Of a stretch of 27,629 nucleotides of DNA, positions 1-10,600 are shown piece by piece. Origin of the DNA: Actinidia chinensis. Lineage: Eukaryota; Streptophyta; Magnoliopsida; Ericales; Actinidiaceae. A program made the position numbers and the translations under genes. Location of the stretch: contig VIGQ01000437.1 of NCBI GenBank assembly GCA_009663005.1, positions 52,501 to 80,129 on the forward strand, in the 5' to 3' direction. The number at the start of each line of letters is the position of its first letter. The stretch's first letter is position 1. The notes under the pieces were generated by a model, which made no database searches, was not told the DNA's origin, and saw only the letters and a program-made list of their open reading frames with translations.

Positions 1-760
1 GCCAAAGTGACCCTTGTTCCTGCCTAATCTAGAGTTGCAGGGTCCGGCCTGCATCAAAGTATGTGGCTTGGAGTGAATGATTTCTCCCAGAATCAAGCGT
101 GTTGAGTGGCATCCGCTACCCCAGTTGAGCGACATCTCGGACTATCTATAGTTGCAGGATCTAGCTTGTATCAGGAGGTCAATGTCATTTCAAAAACTTG
201 AGAGGAGGGTTCTATTATTGTCAGAAACCTCAAGAGAGCTCAGTGTAATTTACTCAATTAATATTAGTTTGTGGTTTTAACGTTGTTTTGTCCAGATTTT
301 GGGCTTTGGCATAAATGGATTAACTACACTTTGCCTCCTCAAAGTATTGATTGATTCCCAATTTAGTCCTCAACAAAACAATCCACACATTGGCCTTTCA
401 ACTTTTAGATCAGTTGCAATCAGACCCAATCATTAACCTCCATCCATATCTCTAAGAATGTATTTGGATCAAGGATTTAGTGAGAAAAAATAAAATAAAA
501 TAAAAAAATAGACGATCCAATAGTTATGAGCGGTTGGATCATCTACATTTTTTATTCTTTTTCTCTTCCTATGGCGCAACGTGATGCCTGGAAAATTACA
601 ATCCAAAACCACCCCAAGACCCTGAACCTGACCCACTTTCCTAACCTTTACCCATACCTATACCCATACCCACTTTCTAAAACCCTAACCTCCCTTGGCC
701 TTCCATTTTCCCAACACTCGATACTCAATAGAGGTGATGTACTATGATTTTGTTTAAACA
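1..760. other. unassigned flank upstream of Gypsy element 1
   Basis: I recognise no gene here. A stretch of about 35 bases starting at 27 (ATCTAGAGTTGCAGG...) recurs in diverged form at 144 (ATCTATAGTTGCAGG...), a spacing of 117 bases that does not continue into further units. Around 677-690 there is AAACCCTAACC, which is one and a half plant telomere units and probably chance. The 73-codon open frame at 526-747 is low-complexity (Pro, Tyr, Leu rich) and looks non-coding. The segment may include a decayed 5' part of the neighbouring Gypsy element, but no LTR end or primer-binding site can be recognised. Confidence 0.5.
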
Positions 761-795
761 ACTTAAATTGTCTTAGGTTGACCTAAGCTGGCCCG

Positions 796-2030
796 AGCTC
801 ATTTAGTTGGGTTCACAATGCTCATCTCATTTGGGAACTATAACCTTCAAAGTCTGAGCTAGTTCCTAAGAGTTGAGGATGTATTTCATTGTCATTGACA
901 TCCTTTCCCCATATAATGCAATCGTTGACCAAGATTGGTTACACATGATGAAGGGATTTCTTCCATGCTACACAATTATCAAATTCGCCACCCCTATGAT
1001 GAAGAACCCTTTATGGGGACCAGGTGGCAGCCAAACAATGCTATCTCATCACGGTCTCTACAAAGGCAACAATGAAAGAGGTGTATCTGGTCGAAGAAGA
1101 ACGAGTAGTCCTGGAAGATGTTGGTAGGACTCCCGAGGGCCAAAGTCGTGGAGGACATCGCGCGATATGATCTCAATGAGCCAAGCTCAGATCACTTATT
1201 CCTCACGGGTTACTCAGCGAGGAATTCAAGCTAATTTGGAACAGATCTCATCCATAAATAACCCTGTCAGCCCGAGGATAGAGAAGGAGGTTCAAAAGCT
1301 AACTAGAGTAGCGATAACACTTACCGGTTTATCAGTAAGTCTTTTGACAAATGTCATCCATTTTTTCAACTCCTTCATAAAAACACACAAATTTCATTGA
1401 AGAAGGAATGTGAACAGCACTCCAACAATTCAAACAGTATCTAACTAAAACACTACTTCTTTCCACCCAAGACGAGAGAGAACTGCTCTACATCTACCTC
1501 ATCGTCTTTAAACACGTCGTTAGCTAGGTGCTACTCAGGGAGGGAGGTAGATAGAGAGCAACTCCTGATCTACTTCGTGAGCAAAATGTTTACGGATTAC
1601 CAAACGAGGTACCTACTACTAAAAAAGTTGGTGTTGGCTTTAGTTACTACTTCGTGAAAACTCATGCACTATTTCAACCACATCTTATTGTAGTGCATAC
1701 TGAGTTTCCGCTTAAAAATAGTTTATCCAAAGCAGACCCATTTTGGGCACCTGTCTAAATGGGTTGTTGAGCTCAAGCAATTTGATATAATTATTTCCAA
1801 GAGTAACAATAAAAGGCCAAGTCGCCCAAACTGTGATTCCAGATCTAAGTTTTTCTGTTTATGCACACAAGGAAGAGGGGAGCTTAACAAGAACATCGAC
1901 AATGACTGAGCCAGCACTTGAGGGTCTTGAAGTTCACAAGGAAACCACATGCAGGATGCAGAGGAACTTAGGGCCGAGAATATCATTGAGGATCCCCAAG
2001 TTTGCAAGAAATCCCCTCAAATCTATGATT
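796..2030 (+). pseudogene. Gypsy 1 protease and reverse transcriptase/RNase H remnant
   Basis: At 873-1010 the frame reads FIVIDILSPYNAIVDQDWLH, matching the C-terminal half of a Tat-type aspartic protease (the usual form is VVDxPSxYNAILGRxWLH). A linker with ARYDLNEPSS-like residues follows at 1160-1210. The frame then jumps at about 1205-1225 from the end of the linker directly to IQANLEQIS, which belongs to the RT thumb/connection, so the RT fingers and palm including the catalytic YxDD are absent. At 1340-1790 the connection and first RNase H follow: KCHPFFQLLHKN, then YFVSKMFTDYQTRY, then a HYF...TEFPLKN stretch around 1665-1725. Several frame shifts and stops occur. In a live element this polyprotein matures in virus-like particles and copies the RNA. 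Domain calls rest on motif recall, not on a search. Confidence 0.75.
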
Positions 2031-2430
2031 CTATAGCCTATAAAATGTATATTGATGGCGCAAAGAACAGCCTCTAGTAGGCGGGGTATTTGTTTTTGAA
2101 AAGTCCTAAATGGGCAATTTTCAAGCACTGCCTTAGGCTAAAATTCCCTGCAACAAACAACGAAATTGAGTACAAAGGCCTTCATTACGGGGGACTTCAG
2201 TCCACCAGCAAATTAAAGATGCCCAAGCTCCATTTTTTAGTGATTCCAAACTGGTAGTCGAACCAGGTGTAGAAATTCAAAGCTCAGAAGCCAAGATGGC
2301 CGAGTACTTAGCAATTACGAAGACCCTCGTCACCGAATTCAGAGCAGTCAAAATCGAGCAGGTGGGGAGGGATTTAAATGCACATATTGCATTGGCAGGC
2401 TTGGCATCGATTTTCGAAAGTGAAACTAGA
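2030..2430 (+). pseudogene. Gypsy 1 second (Tat-type) RNase H domain remnant
   Basis: The translation shows YIDGAKNS at about 2048, LKFPATNNEIEY at about 2135-2173, then AEYLAITKTLVTEFRAVKIE and QVGRDLNAH at 2299-2385. These correspond to the first catalytic Asp (xxDGA), the ATNNEAEY block with the catalytic Glu, and the C-terminal block of the extra RNase H that Tat elements carry after their ordinary one. The domain removes the RNA strand during reverse transcription. At 2069-2075 two stops (TAG TAG) interrupt the first strand, and at least one frame shift separates the second and third blocks. The domain lies between the first RNase H and the integrase zinc finger, as expected for the lineage. 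Confidence 0.75.
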
Positions 2431-2589
2431 GAGATCATTGCAGTAGATATGAACTTGGTTCCAGTCATAAAACCCATCAAGAATCTGTCCAAATCAACAC
2501 TGAGTTGGGATCGAACTGGTTGGATCGATTGTAGAATTTTATGCCATGACAAGGTACTAGAAGACAAAATGGAGGCGCCACAAACTCTG

Positions 2590-3699
2590 GATAAAAGAAA
2601 CACGGTTTTGGATCTCCCCCATGGGAGACTTGTACAAAAGATCATATCGGGCCCTTTTTTATTATGGCGCCCCCCCGAGCTTGGCTGAATATGTATTGTT
2701 TGAGATCCATGAAGGTATTTGTGAATTGTCTCTCGGGCAGATCATTTGCCAACCGAGCGCTAACTCAGAGGTATTGGTGGTCATTTGCAAAGATTGCCAA
2801 AGTGTACGTCCGTAATTGTACAAAGTGTCGGGATTTCTCAACCTTCTCTCTCACCCCTCATTTCACCATCGTTAGGGAATTGTCTCTTCTCACCAGTCCA
2901 TGGTCCTTTGGCCCAATGGGGAATGGACAGTGAGAGATCCTTTTTTTTGAGCTTCAGGCAACAAAATATATTTTACTTGGCAGCCACAGATTACTTCACA
3001 AAGTGGGGTGAAACGAATACCATTGGCCCAAATCGAGAAATGGGATTAACATTTCATTCATAGAAATATCTTATCAAGGTTCGTCTCCCTAGAGCATTTG
3101 TAATCAGATAACGAAACCAAAATTGTTGGGCCAAAAAGTCCAAGAACTTGTTGGATCAACTTAAGATTAAATCTACAACCAGCACGCAGCTACACCGGAG
3201 CTTGAAAAAGCCAAAAGCCAGTGGGTTAAGGAACTATCAAATATTTTGTGGGGCCTATAGACCGCAACCATGGAAAACAACGAATGAAACGCCTTATTCT
3301 CTGACTTTTAGTGTTCGAAGCTAATGATTCCCGTTCGAGGTGGCAAATATGAATTGAGGCTTACAACGACAAGAATAATCAAGAAGTCCTTAACTTGGGA
3401 CCTCAACCATCACCGACGAAACGAAGAGAAAATGCACTAGTACAGAGAGCCAATTATCAAAAACAACTTATAAAGATGTACAAACTAGAAGTCCCAGCAC
3501 AAGAATTCTCCGGACCACTCATTTAAAGAAAAGTTATTGGAAATACAAGACCCAGCGGGCGGAAAGCTCTGTTCTAATTTGTGAAAGGTTTACAAATAAT
3601 ATAAGCTGCCATAAGGGGTACTTATCATCTTGAGTGACTCGAGGGCAAGTAAGCTCGGACCACTTGAACTCCAACAACTTGAGGAAGTATTACTATTAA
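2590..3699 (+). pseudogene. Gypsy 1 integrase, zinc finger and broken catalytic core
   Basis: An H...H...C..C zinc finger is spread over 2705-2830: an EIHEGIC block, then RALTQRYWW, then VRNCTKC. The core follows with QWGMD (first catalytic Asp, 2928-2930), AATDYFTKW at about 2980, and the second Asp at 3107-3109 inside a stretch shifted by one extra base (FVxSDNET). The expected third catalytic segment, the block with Glu that should lie near 3190-3205, is missing; the sequence passes straight to the LEKAK-like helix and to NETPYSLTF at about 3280-3308. A C-terminal stretch ends in RKYYY and a TAA at 3697-3699. Loss of the Glu block and multiple shifts mean that no active integrase can be made. 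Confidence 0.75.
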
Positions 3700-4860
3700 A
3701 ATTAATTTTTTCTATAACGAGCTTGTATGTACATTGAAACTTTTTGAGATATCAAACTCTATTTGCCACATTTGATAAATATCAATATATTTTTTAATTA
3801 TGCAAATAGCTGATCAGTTCAATGAGTTTTGGACTTGAAATTTCTAAATACCCACCTTGAAAATTGTACATATAGCTCGCTCCAAGGTTCATGTTTTGAT
3901 ACCATGAGTTTTTGCAAAAAAATTTGATACAAAATTTTCCCAAATGAATTAATGAAGATGCATTTCGCATTTGCTTAAGCAAAGCATGAGCTAAGGTGGT
4001 CCTAACAAAAAGTGGCAAGACTAGTGGTCACCAAGCGCTCAGGAGCTTGAGATCCTAAAATAGTTTGATTAAAATCGCCAACCTGCATGATGTTGAAATG
4101 TCTTAAAGTAGTGCGAAACCGTGTCTAGCTACTCACATGAGCTTGAGATTTCATGAAGCAGTGCCTAATCGCTAACCTCCTCAATGCCTGAGCTTGAGGT
4201 GCCCTGAAGCTAAAGCTAAGGGATATTCCACCGAACTTGCTCAAGCATGAGCTTGAATGTGCTAACGTATATAGTTCTGAAGAAAAGTATCACATACTTT
4301 ATTGCAATGCAAAACAACAAAAAATTTCTAAGACATCACTAACTTAATAATAAGTTGGCCTGAGTACCGAGCTCAGGATCAGAGCAAAGACAATGCAGAA
4401 CAACAAATTTCGCTAAGGCCATGTGAGATTTTCAACCGAGCTGAGACAGGTCAAGAGAACAACTACAAACAATACAAACAAAAACTCGACCTATAAGCTG
4501 CAAACAGTTAAATTTCCAACGGCAAGATACAACTTGGTCCTCCGAGTGCTTACCAAACCAACCGAGTTTAAGGACTGTCCTAAAATACAAGGCAAAGCAA
4601 GAAGTAGATATTCATTACGGCATTGACAAGCTATTAGAATAGAGGTTTTAAAGCTCTCAACATGCAAAAGGCAAAATAAGCTAAGGTAGGAACAAGGTAA
4701 GACCGAAAAACAAAGCAACATTTCATATGCCCAAAAAATTATTTACAGATTCATTCCAAAAAAAAGTTTGTTCAAAACCAAAATATTTACAAAATTGTAG
4801 TTACAAAGATTTTTTGGAGACCACCCCCTTAAGATAGTAAAACACATTACACTTTAAGAG
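3700..4860 (+). other. noncoding tail between pol and the antisense ORF of Gypsy 1
   Basis: This AT-rich stretch follows directly on the pol stop and holds no convincing frame; the small open frames in it are short and of biased composition. It contains the degenerate GAGCTTGAG tandem array described separately. Long spacers with tandem repeats between pol and the 3' LTR are usual in Tat elements. Confidence 0.5.
4020..4275 (+). repeat. degenerate ~50-bp tandem repeat array
   Basis: The core GAGCTTGA occurs at 4043, 4139, 4190 and 4249, and a diverged copy (GATGTTGAAATG) sits near 4088, giving about five units of 50-60 bases. Each unit continues with a TGAAGCAGTGC-like stretch where it can be followed. 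The array lies in the pol-to-LTR spacer of Gypsy 1, where Tat elements often carry short tandem repeats. Confidence 0.55.
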
Positions 4861-4879
4861 GGATGTCTTTCCACAGCTC

Positions 4880-5850
4880 CTTCTTCCCCTACTTCCTCCC
4901 CGAGCCTTGTTTGCTGCCCCAGCATCCCCCAACCTTGACCCTGCCTTCAACTCCCTCTTCTGTCAGTTGATTCATATAATCTTCCTATTTGAAGCCATAG
5001 AATCATGGGTGAATAAGGCTCAAGCGAACCCGAAAGAGCTACCTCTAGGGCTGCTGCGGTCCATGTTGGATGCTCTACAGGAGTACCGAGCTCCTTTAGA
5101 CAGAGAGCCAGCCTTCTTGAAAATGCCTGAGCAAAGCTCGAACCACTTGTATCATGTAGAAGTTCCTAGCCCAGTTGTAACGTAGTTAACACCCGCTCAT
5201 ACACGATCAATTGGGCTACCTATGAAGCTCAGCCAAGTCATGAAGAGCTTTGTTCATCTTTTTCCGAGTAACCACAACCTTAATTGGGACTTTTGGGGGG
5301 GGGGTAAAAAAGGGCATATGCTGGCTTGTGAACTTCACTTCGGTAGCCCAAAGCCCTCTTGGCCTTTTCAACTTGGCTTCCAAAGTGTGGCCTTTCTTTT
5401 GGGCCTTCTTGAGCTCAAAAGAATGCTTTTTTGAAAAAAAAAGATGCGATCTTGATTTTCCATGACCCTCTTAAGGCTCTGCAAACACACAAAACAAAAA
5501 AATTAGAAGTGCGGTTTTGAAAACAACGAATGTATAGTAGCTCAGCTGCTTACCTGCATGTGTTGCATGACCAAGAGATTGGCCACAACTTTCTCCTCTA
5601 TAGAGAGGTCCACCACATTCTACGGACGCATGACAGCCTACGCCAAGGCCAGGAAAGTGTGATGATTCTATGCTAAATTAGTTGAGGTAACCTTCCGCCC
5701 GAGCTCAACAATAGCAAATTCTGGGTTCCAGAGCTTAGGGGCGTCAATGGGAGAAAAATGCCCACCAAGCCTTTTTCCCTGCTTTCATCTTGTAGAAGGA
5801 CCCAACTCCCTCGGCGCCTTCCCTAGCATGTTCTAAGGAGTGAGGAGTAT
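4880..5850 (-). pseudogene. antisense ORF of Gypsy 1, with an apparent 75-bp intron
   Basis: Read on the minus strand, 5730 to 5685 gives WNPEFAIVELGRKVTS, followed by a region ending LLVMQHMQ at 5554. A GTAAGC donor stands at 5553-5548 and a TTTGCAG acceptor ends at 5479, a 75-base intron. The next exon, from 5478, reads SLKRVMENQD and continues into a Lys/Glu/Leu-rich segment (FELKKAQKKGHTLEAKLK) of coiled-coil type. I recall proteins with this ELGRxVT...LLVMQ...SL...coiled-coil layout as 'putative transposon protein' in many eudicots, and some Tat elements (for example Grande) carry an antisense ORF in this position. The first exon has three in-frame TAG stops and the second has frame breaks, so this copy is not functional. 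The role of these proteins is not known to me. The end toward 4880 is uncertain. Confidence 0.55.
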
Positions 5851-5858
5851 GGCACATG

Positions 5859-5878
5859 ATTCACTTCTAGAAGTGAAT
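5859..5878. repeat. 20-bp perfect palindrome at the junction of the two Gypsy elements
   Basis: ATTCACTTCTAGAAGTGAAT is its own reverse complement. It spans the point where the Gypsy 1 antisense-ORF region ends and the presumed LTR of element 2 begins (TG at 5874). It may be chance, or a product of the insertion. Confidence 0.7.
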
Positions 5879-7770
5879 TCCTTACCGCTAGTGTACGGGT
5901 CGTGAAATAGTAATAAAAACTCGAAGTACGAGTATCGATTCTATAAGGAGCAATGCCAAAGTGAATACAAGACAACAAAAAAAACACTACAGTCATTCTA
6001 ACTTGATCACAACTTATGCTTCTAAAAAGAGAAAAATAAAAATCTTGTATTTAGTTTTTGATGAAGTTAAACTAAATCTAAATTATGAAAGCAATTAAAA
6101 TTGATTTAAACTTTCTATTAAAAATGACTCAGAATTAATTGATTCAATCAATCGGGTTTTTCAAAATTCCAATAGAGGTTTTTTATAACTCAAATTTTTC
6201 GACTACGTCGTGCATCTCGAATTTATAAGATTTAGATTTTAAAATCAATTGTTCTTTCAATTTTCCAACTCTAAAATAAATCTGGTTGTTATAATTAAGG
6301 TTTTGCATCATCAATTTGTGCAGCACATATACTAAACCCAATTCACGCATAAACGTTCAAGGCAGCGTAAACATTTAGTTTGGCATCATGCATAAGCATT
6401 ATTGAACATATAGGACCCCAAGTTTTTGAAGATTTAGAATAAAGAAAAAAATAAAAATAAGAATCTAATGTAAACTAAAATTACCTACCACCACCATCAA
6501 TTTTTCATTCTTGTCACCCCATCATTCCACAATCCGACTGAGTTGAGAAAATTAAGCCACTCATGGCCATGTAAAATAATAACGAGGTATTGAAAACAGA
6601 TGATATGTAAAAAACTAAGACAAATAATTAAAACTAAAAAACTTTAATTATTGCAAAAACATGTAGAAATAGCGATACTTGAATAAAAATTAAATTGAAT
6701 CAATTAATTCGAATTTAAAATGTAAATGATTACAAAAAACATGGAAATCTATGAATTCTAAGAGCAAAAAACTCTAAAAAAAAAATCCTAAAATACATCA
6801 TGCTTGTTCATAAATTAGAAGAGATAATAGAGAGAGTTCGCCTTCGAGCTTAATAGATTAGAATTCCAGCCGAAAAATCCTTCTTGGCGTTCGAATTATC
6901 ACTGTTGAAGTTCGAATGGTTACTGTTCACCAACAACTTGACTTCCAAACTTGTTTTGACGCACTTTAGAGCCCCGATTCAGCCAATATACCATTAGAGT
7001 TAATGTTGTAAGCTCTTGAAGTCTTCTTTTCCAATGCTTTATATCAGGTTAAATAATAATCGGATATCGAAGTAAAAGTTATAGCCAAAATATCGAGACA
7101 AAGTTTTCAGTGAACTACTTAGCATTCCAATGCCCCTTTCGGGAGTTCGAACGCTGAGGCAAAATCCTAGCATTTGAACGCTGATTTTAGGCATTCAGAC
7201 CTTAGGCCTGGCTGTTTGTCTTCGAGAGTTTTCAAAAGCCTCGGTAAAACGTCGAACCTATATAGAGGAGTTCGCACTCCATGCCAAATCTTATTTTCTT
7301 CCATTTTTCAAGTCATCTTTCGAACTCCCAAAATTCTTTATTTTTCGCCGTTCGAATGGTGTATAATTTTAGCCATCTTTGACTTTTTCTTCTATTTCTC
7401 TTCTTAGTCTATTTTGAAACTTTTGGAGTCCATACTCGCGATGCTCGTTAACATGAATTTTATAATAACTTTTGTGAGATCTTTTTCCACCAGGTAATCT
7501 TCATTCAATTTGAGTCGCGAGTAAAAACTTTCACAATTCCAGATAATTCTGACGCCTTCGTGCTTCCGCACTCTGGTCACTTTTAAAATGGGCTCCAAAT
7601 CCTCTTCTTTCTTTATTAATATTATCTACAATACGCGCAAGTATGACTTTCAGTAGCAAACTATGAATATAAATGGTTAATTAAACCCCAAATTAAAATA
7701 AACCCAATTTAGGGCTAACTTAGGTCGGTTTAATGGCATTTGGACTATTATTTATGTAGTCCAACAAACA
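5874..7770 (-). mobile_element. long terminal repeat of Gypsy element 2 (Athila-like), minus orientation
   Basis: On the minus strand the block starts TGTTTGTTGG at 7770 and ends AATTCA at 5874, giving the TG...CA ends of an LTR about 1.9 kb long. Just outside the TG end, at 7771-7800, is a purine-rich GGTTAGTGGGGTG stretch preceded by GACTAGGAACTAGCAAAAG. I recall that type of sequence (a 'cluster of purines after TAGCAAG/GTTTGGGGGTG') from the polypurine tract before the 3' LTR of Athila- and Tat-like elements. Near the other end, minus-strand GATACTCGTACTTCGAGTTT then CGACCCGTACACTAGCGG resembles the U5 end that precedes a primer-binding site in the same elements. This would therefore be the 3' LTR of an element whose body runs to higher coordinates. 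Both boundaries are inferred from the dinucleotides; no second LTR copy is in the window to prove them. Confidence 0.55.
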
Positions 7771-7800
7771 CCCCACTAACCTTTTGCTAGTTCCTAGTCA
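7771..7800 (-). other. probable polypurine tract of Gypsy 2
   Basis: On the minus strand GCAAAAGGTTAGTGGGG stands immediately before the TG that begins the proposed LTR. A purine-rich stretch at this place primes plus-strand DNA synthesis in LTR retrotransposons. The call depends on the LTR boundary being right. Confidence 0.45.
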
Positions 7801-8600
7801 AAACGAAGAAAACAAAAAATATAATCTCTCTTTTCGTAAGAGTCCCGAATCATTTAGCGTATGCATCAAGTCATTAAACCCTTAGGTTATCCCTAGTGGA
7901 CAGTGGTTGGTCTCGTGAGAGCTTCCAATGATGATTACGCAACAAATATGACAGTCATGCAATGCATCAAAAATAGTTTTTTAAACAATAGCTTCTCAAA
8001 ACAATGCAATGCAAGCTTTCAAATCAACCCAATCATGCCAAGCAACCTACGAAACTTTCAAGTGCAATATAAATGAGAGTTTAAGGGTGTAAAATAATAA
8101 AAGTCGTTATCCACAACATCAACCATTATGAATCCCATAACAACAACCGACAGCTTGATTCAAATCTCACAAGTTATACACTCTCAATAATAGAATACAC
8201 AGGTAACCCTCAAGGAATTACTCATTATATGAGTAAGTGTAAAAGTAACACAAATAGAATAATCATAATTCAAAACTACGAAAATGTAAAAGTATATCGA
8301 ACTTGGACATACTACAAATGCATGCTTCAGTTAAGCACATTATAGTGAATTGACATGATGGCATTTACATGCTAGAACTCAAAGACTTGTGCAATTCTAA
8401 ATACTTGAGACCATATGAATGAAAGAATAGTCCAAGAAATAGAGAGAATCAAAGCGGTTAATAGATCTTAACATATGCATTGGCCACTATATATGATGAG
8501 GACATCAAGGCTCATGTTCCGATTCAAGTCCATTTGGTCTGTGACGAGTTGAGCTCGAGGTAAGAGATTCAAAAAAGAACTGAATACTTTAGTCGTAGGT
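7801..8600 (-). other. noncoding 3' tail of Gypsy 2
   Basis: No reading frame longer than chance is present. The sequence is AT-rich with many short direct repeats, in keeping with the long untranslated spacer that Athila-like elements have between pol and the 3' LTR. I see nothing else in it. Confidence 0.35.
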
Positions 8601-8619
8601 TCTTACACCAATAAGAAAA

Positions 8620-9300
8620 TATGTTCACGATGGAGGGTGAACAAGGCGGTTTTAATACTCAATTCGATCCGGGGAGAGAACCAATCTGCCTATTTTACAT
8701 GTGCAAGAGAGATTACAATCTGAGTGTGGGTGTGTTTTACAGCAAAGAATCAGTCAGGATTGTGTTTACAAAATTCAAGAATTTCAAGATTCAAGAAAAG
8801 TTATGAAGATCAGATTAGGATTAACTTGTTTGTATTTGTTAGATTAGATATTGAATTAGAATTATGATTAGATTGGAGATAAGATCAGATTTGACTTATC
8901 TCCAAGGAAATTGATTTGACTAGGATTATTTTATTAGGATAAGATTAGAATTAGAAATTTTATCTTGTAAGGCTATAAAAAGGGCAGGCTATCAATTTTG
9001 AAAATCAAATGATATGAAAAAATAGAGAGATTGCTTTATTTGTTCTGGAGTTTTCAGAAACTAATATGAACTTATCAAGAAATTCCTGGTGGGTTTCAAA
9101 CCTGACTTCTCAAACGGATCATCTATTATCGTTCTGTGGCGTGCTTAAGCTACCAAGGGGGGGTTTTTTCCCTTCTTGCTTTGCTAAGAAAACGGGCATG
9201 GTTCATTCAAACTTGTGGAAGAGTTTGGGTTTGTTTGCAGATTGGTATCGGGTTCGTCAGTTGTGTGGGTGATTCGTATCAAATATGTCCAAGTTTTAAT
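8620..9300 (+). mobile_element. LTR-like block, possible solo LTR, boundaries unknown
   Basis: The stretch contains a run of GATTAGATT/GATAAGATT variants at 8800-8960, a 9-bp inverted repeat GGAGATAAG/CTTATCTCC at 8875-8903, a TATA-like GCTATAAAAAGG at about 8971, and downstream AATTCCTGGTGGGTTTCAAACC at about 9080. The order of repetitive U3, TATA box and a transcribed GGTGGGTT-type segment is how many plant Copia or TRIM LTRs look. No TG/CA ends, target duplication or partner LTR could be fixed. Open frames inside it (8621-8806, 9066-9390) look like chance. If real, it interrupts the tail of Gypsy 2. Confidence 0.35.
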
Positions 9301-10600
9301 AAACATACACTTCAAACTCCTCTATTTTCAGACTTCTTTCGAAACTTCCTCCAAACATATAGTATTGAACTCATTTACTTCGTTTTCTAACCATTTTCTC
9401 TTTTTTTCATTTTTTCTTGGATACTCATCTTTCATTTCCCTTCCTCCGATTTTTCTAAGTTTTCAAAAGTCATGCCATAAATCATTTTTCAAATTCAAAG
9501 CAAACTCCAGGTTTAACACGCTTTTTTGAGGATCATTTATACGCAATTACCAAAAAGAATGATAGAAAGGGAATATAAAAATAAATGAATGACCTCATGT
9601 TAAAAAATTCAAGATATGGCAATCCAAATAGTTCAACCATGTAAAAAGTGTCAAAAATTTTAACTTATCACACTAACATGTAAACCAAAATTCAAACATA
9701 TTAAAATATTCAAACAATGAAATCAATCAATTCCTTGAGTAAAGGTAATAAAACCGCTCACCAAAACAGATCAGGTTTTAAAGCCACAAGAGGTATAAAT
9801 CTCCACTTTTTAGGAAGTAGTTACGTGAATTGTACAATTTTATTTTAAAATACGACTCGTGCTTTGTGTAGTTATCATCTCTCTCTACACAGTACAAACA
9901 GTTAAAGTATTAAGTATGTAAGACTAAATTGACATGATACTCCGCTTAAATAGCACTTATGCAAGTTACTAGTTGCTTCAACGATTCTTTGAAAAGCAAA
10001 CACAATGATTTAGTTAACTCCTCATTCTAAGAAGTCTCAACACATCCATAATATATGAAATAACATTAAGATAAACATGGAATGTGAAGAGTCTCAATTA
10101 ATTCAAAGAATCAAAAAACCAACTTGTTTTTTTTTTTTTTTTGTTTTTTTTGGATGACATGGAATATATATGGAATGAAAAATGAACCTATTTCACAAAA
10201 CTTAATATCATGGAAGACCGGTTTGCATTAAACAAATCAAAAAAATAGCAACAGTAGTATATAGCCACACATTAGTACAAGTTAAAAACATCCAAAACAC
10301 ACGATACTAAGACTTAAAAAAATCTAAAATCTAAAAACAACAAATTCTAATAACAGGAAAAAAAAACGGACCCATGACGATGGACGGGCGGGGGGAAAAG
10401 GCAAAAGGATCGGGAACACCCCTCCCCCCAAAACTAGGGTTAAACTATTCCCGATTCACTCAACCTAAACATTATTCTAAAACATACATGAAGGCAATAT
10501 TTCTCAATCATTCAAAAAAGTGCAGTGGATCAACTAGATCCACCAACTCAATTTCTTCCTGTCAAAGGCTCAAGATATTGCTTCAATTATGTCTCATTGA
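9300..10600. other. AT-rich stretch without recognised genes
   Basis: Nothing recognisable as a gene. There is a T-run of about 17 bases at 10126-10142 interrupted only by one G and followed by more T. From position the segment should be the integrase-to-tail part of Gypsy 2, but I could not find an integrase motif, so that domain is deleted or too decayed to see. The 131-codon plus-strand frame at 10374-10769 runs opposite to the RT relic and is not a gene. Confidence 0.4.

Larger units (their letters stand above)
760..5873 (+). mobile_element. Ty3/Gypsy retrotransposon, Tat-like lineage, decayed (element 1)
   Basis: The plus strand carries, in order, aspartic protease, reverse transcriptase remnant, RNase H, a second Tat-type RNase H, zinc-finger integrase and core integrase fragments, ending at a stop at 3697-3699. 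A long noncoding tail with short tandem repeats and an antisense ORF follows. A second RNase H plus an extra ORF between pol and the 3' LTR is the arrangement known for the Tat lineage. All frames are broken and two catalytic segments are missing, so the copy is dead. No LTR of this element is recognisable in its flanks. Its right side stops where the LTR of element 2 begins, at about 5874, suggesting element 2 inserted into it. Boundaries are approximate. Confidence 0.75.

Noticed and set aside
677..690. AAACCCTAACC as an interstitial telomere repeat
   Set aside because: Only about one and a half units; expected by chance in plant DNA.
4907..5185. 92-codon plus-strand frame after the Gypsy 1 spacer
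   Set aside because: It lies opposite the downstream part of the antisense ORF and resembles no env or other retroelement protein I know.
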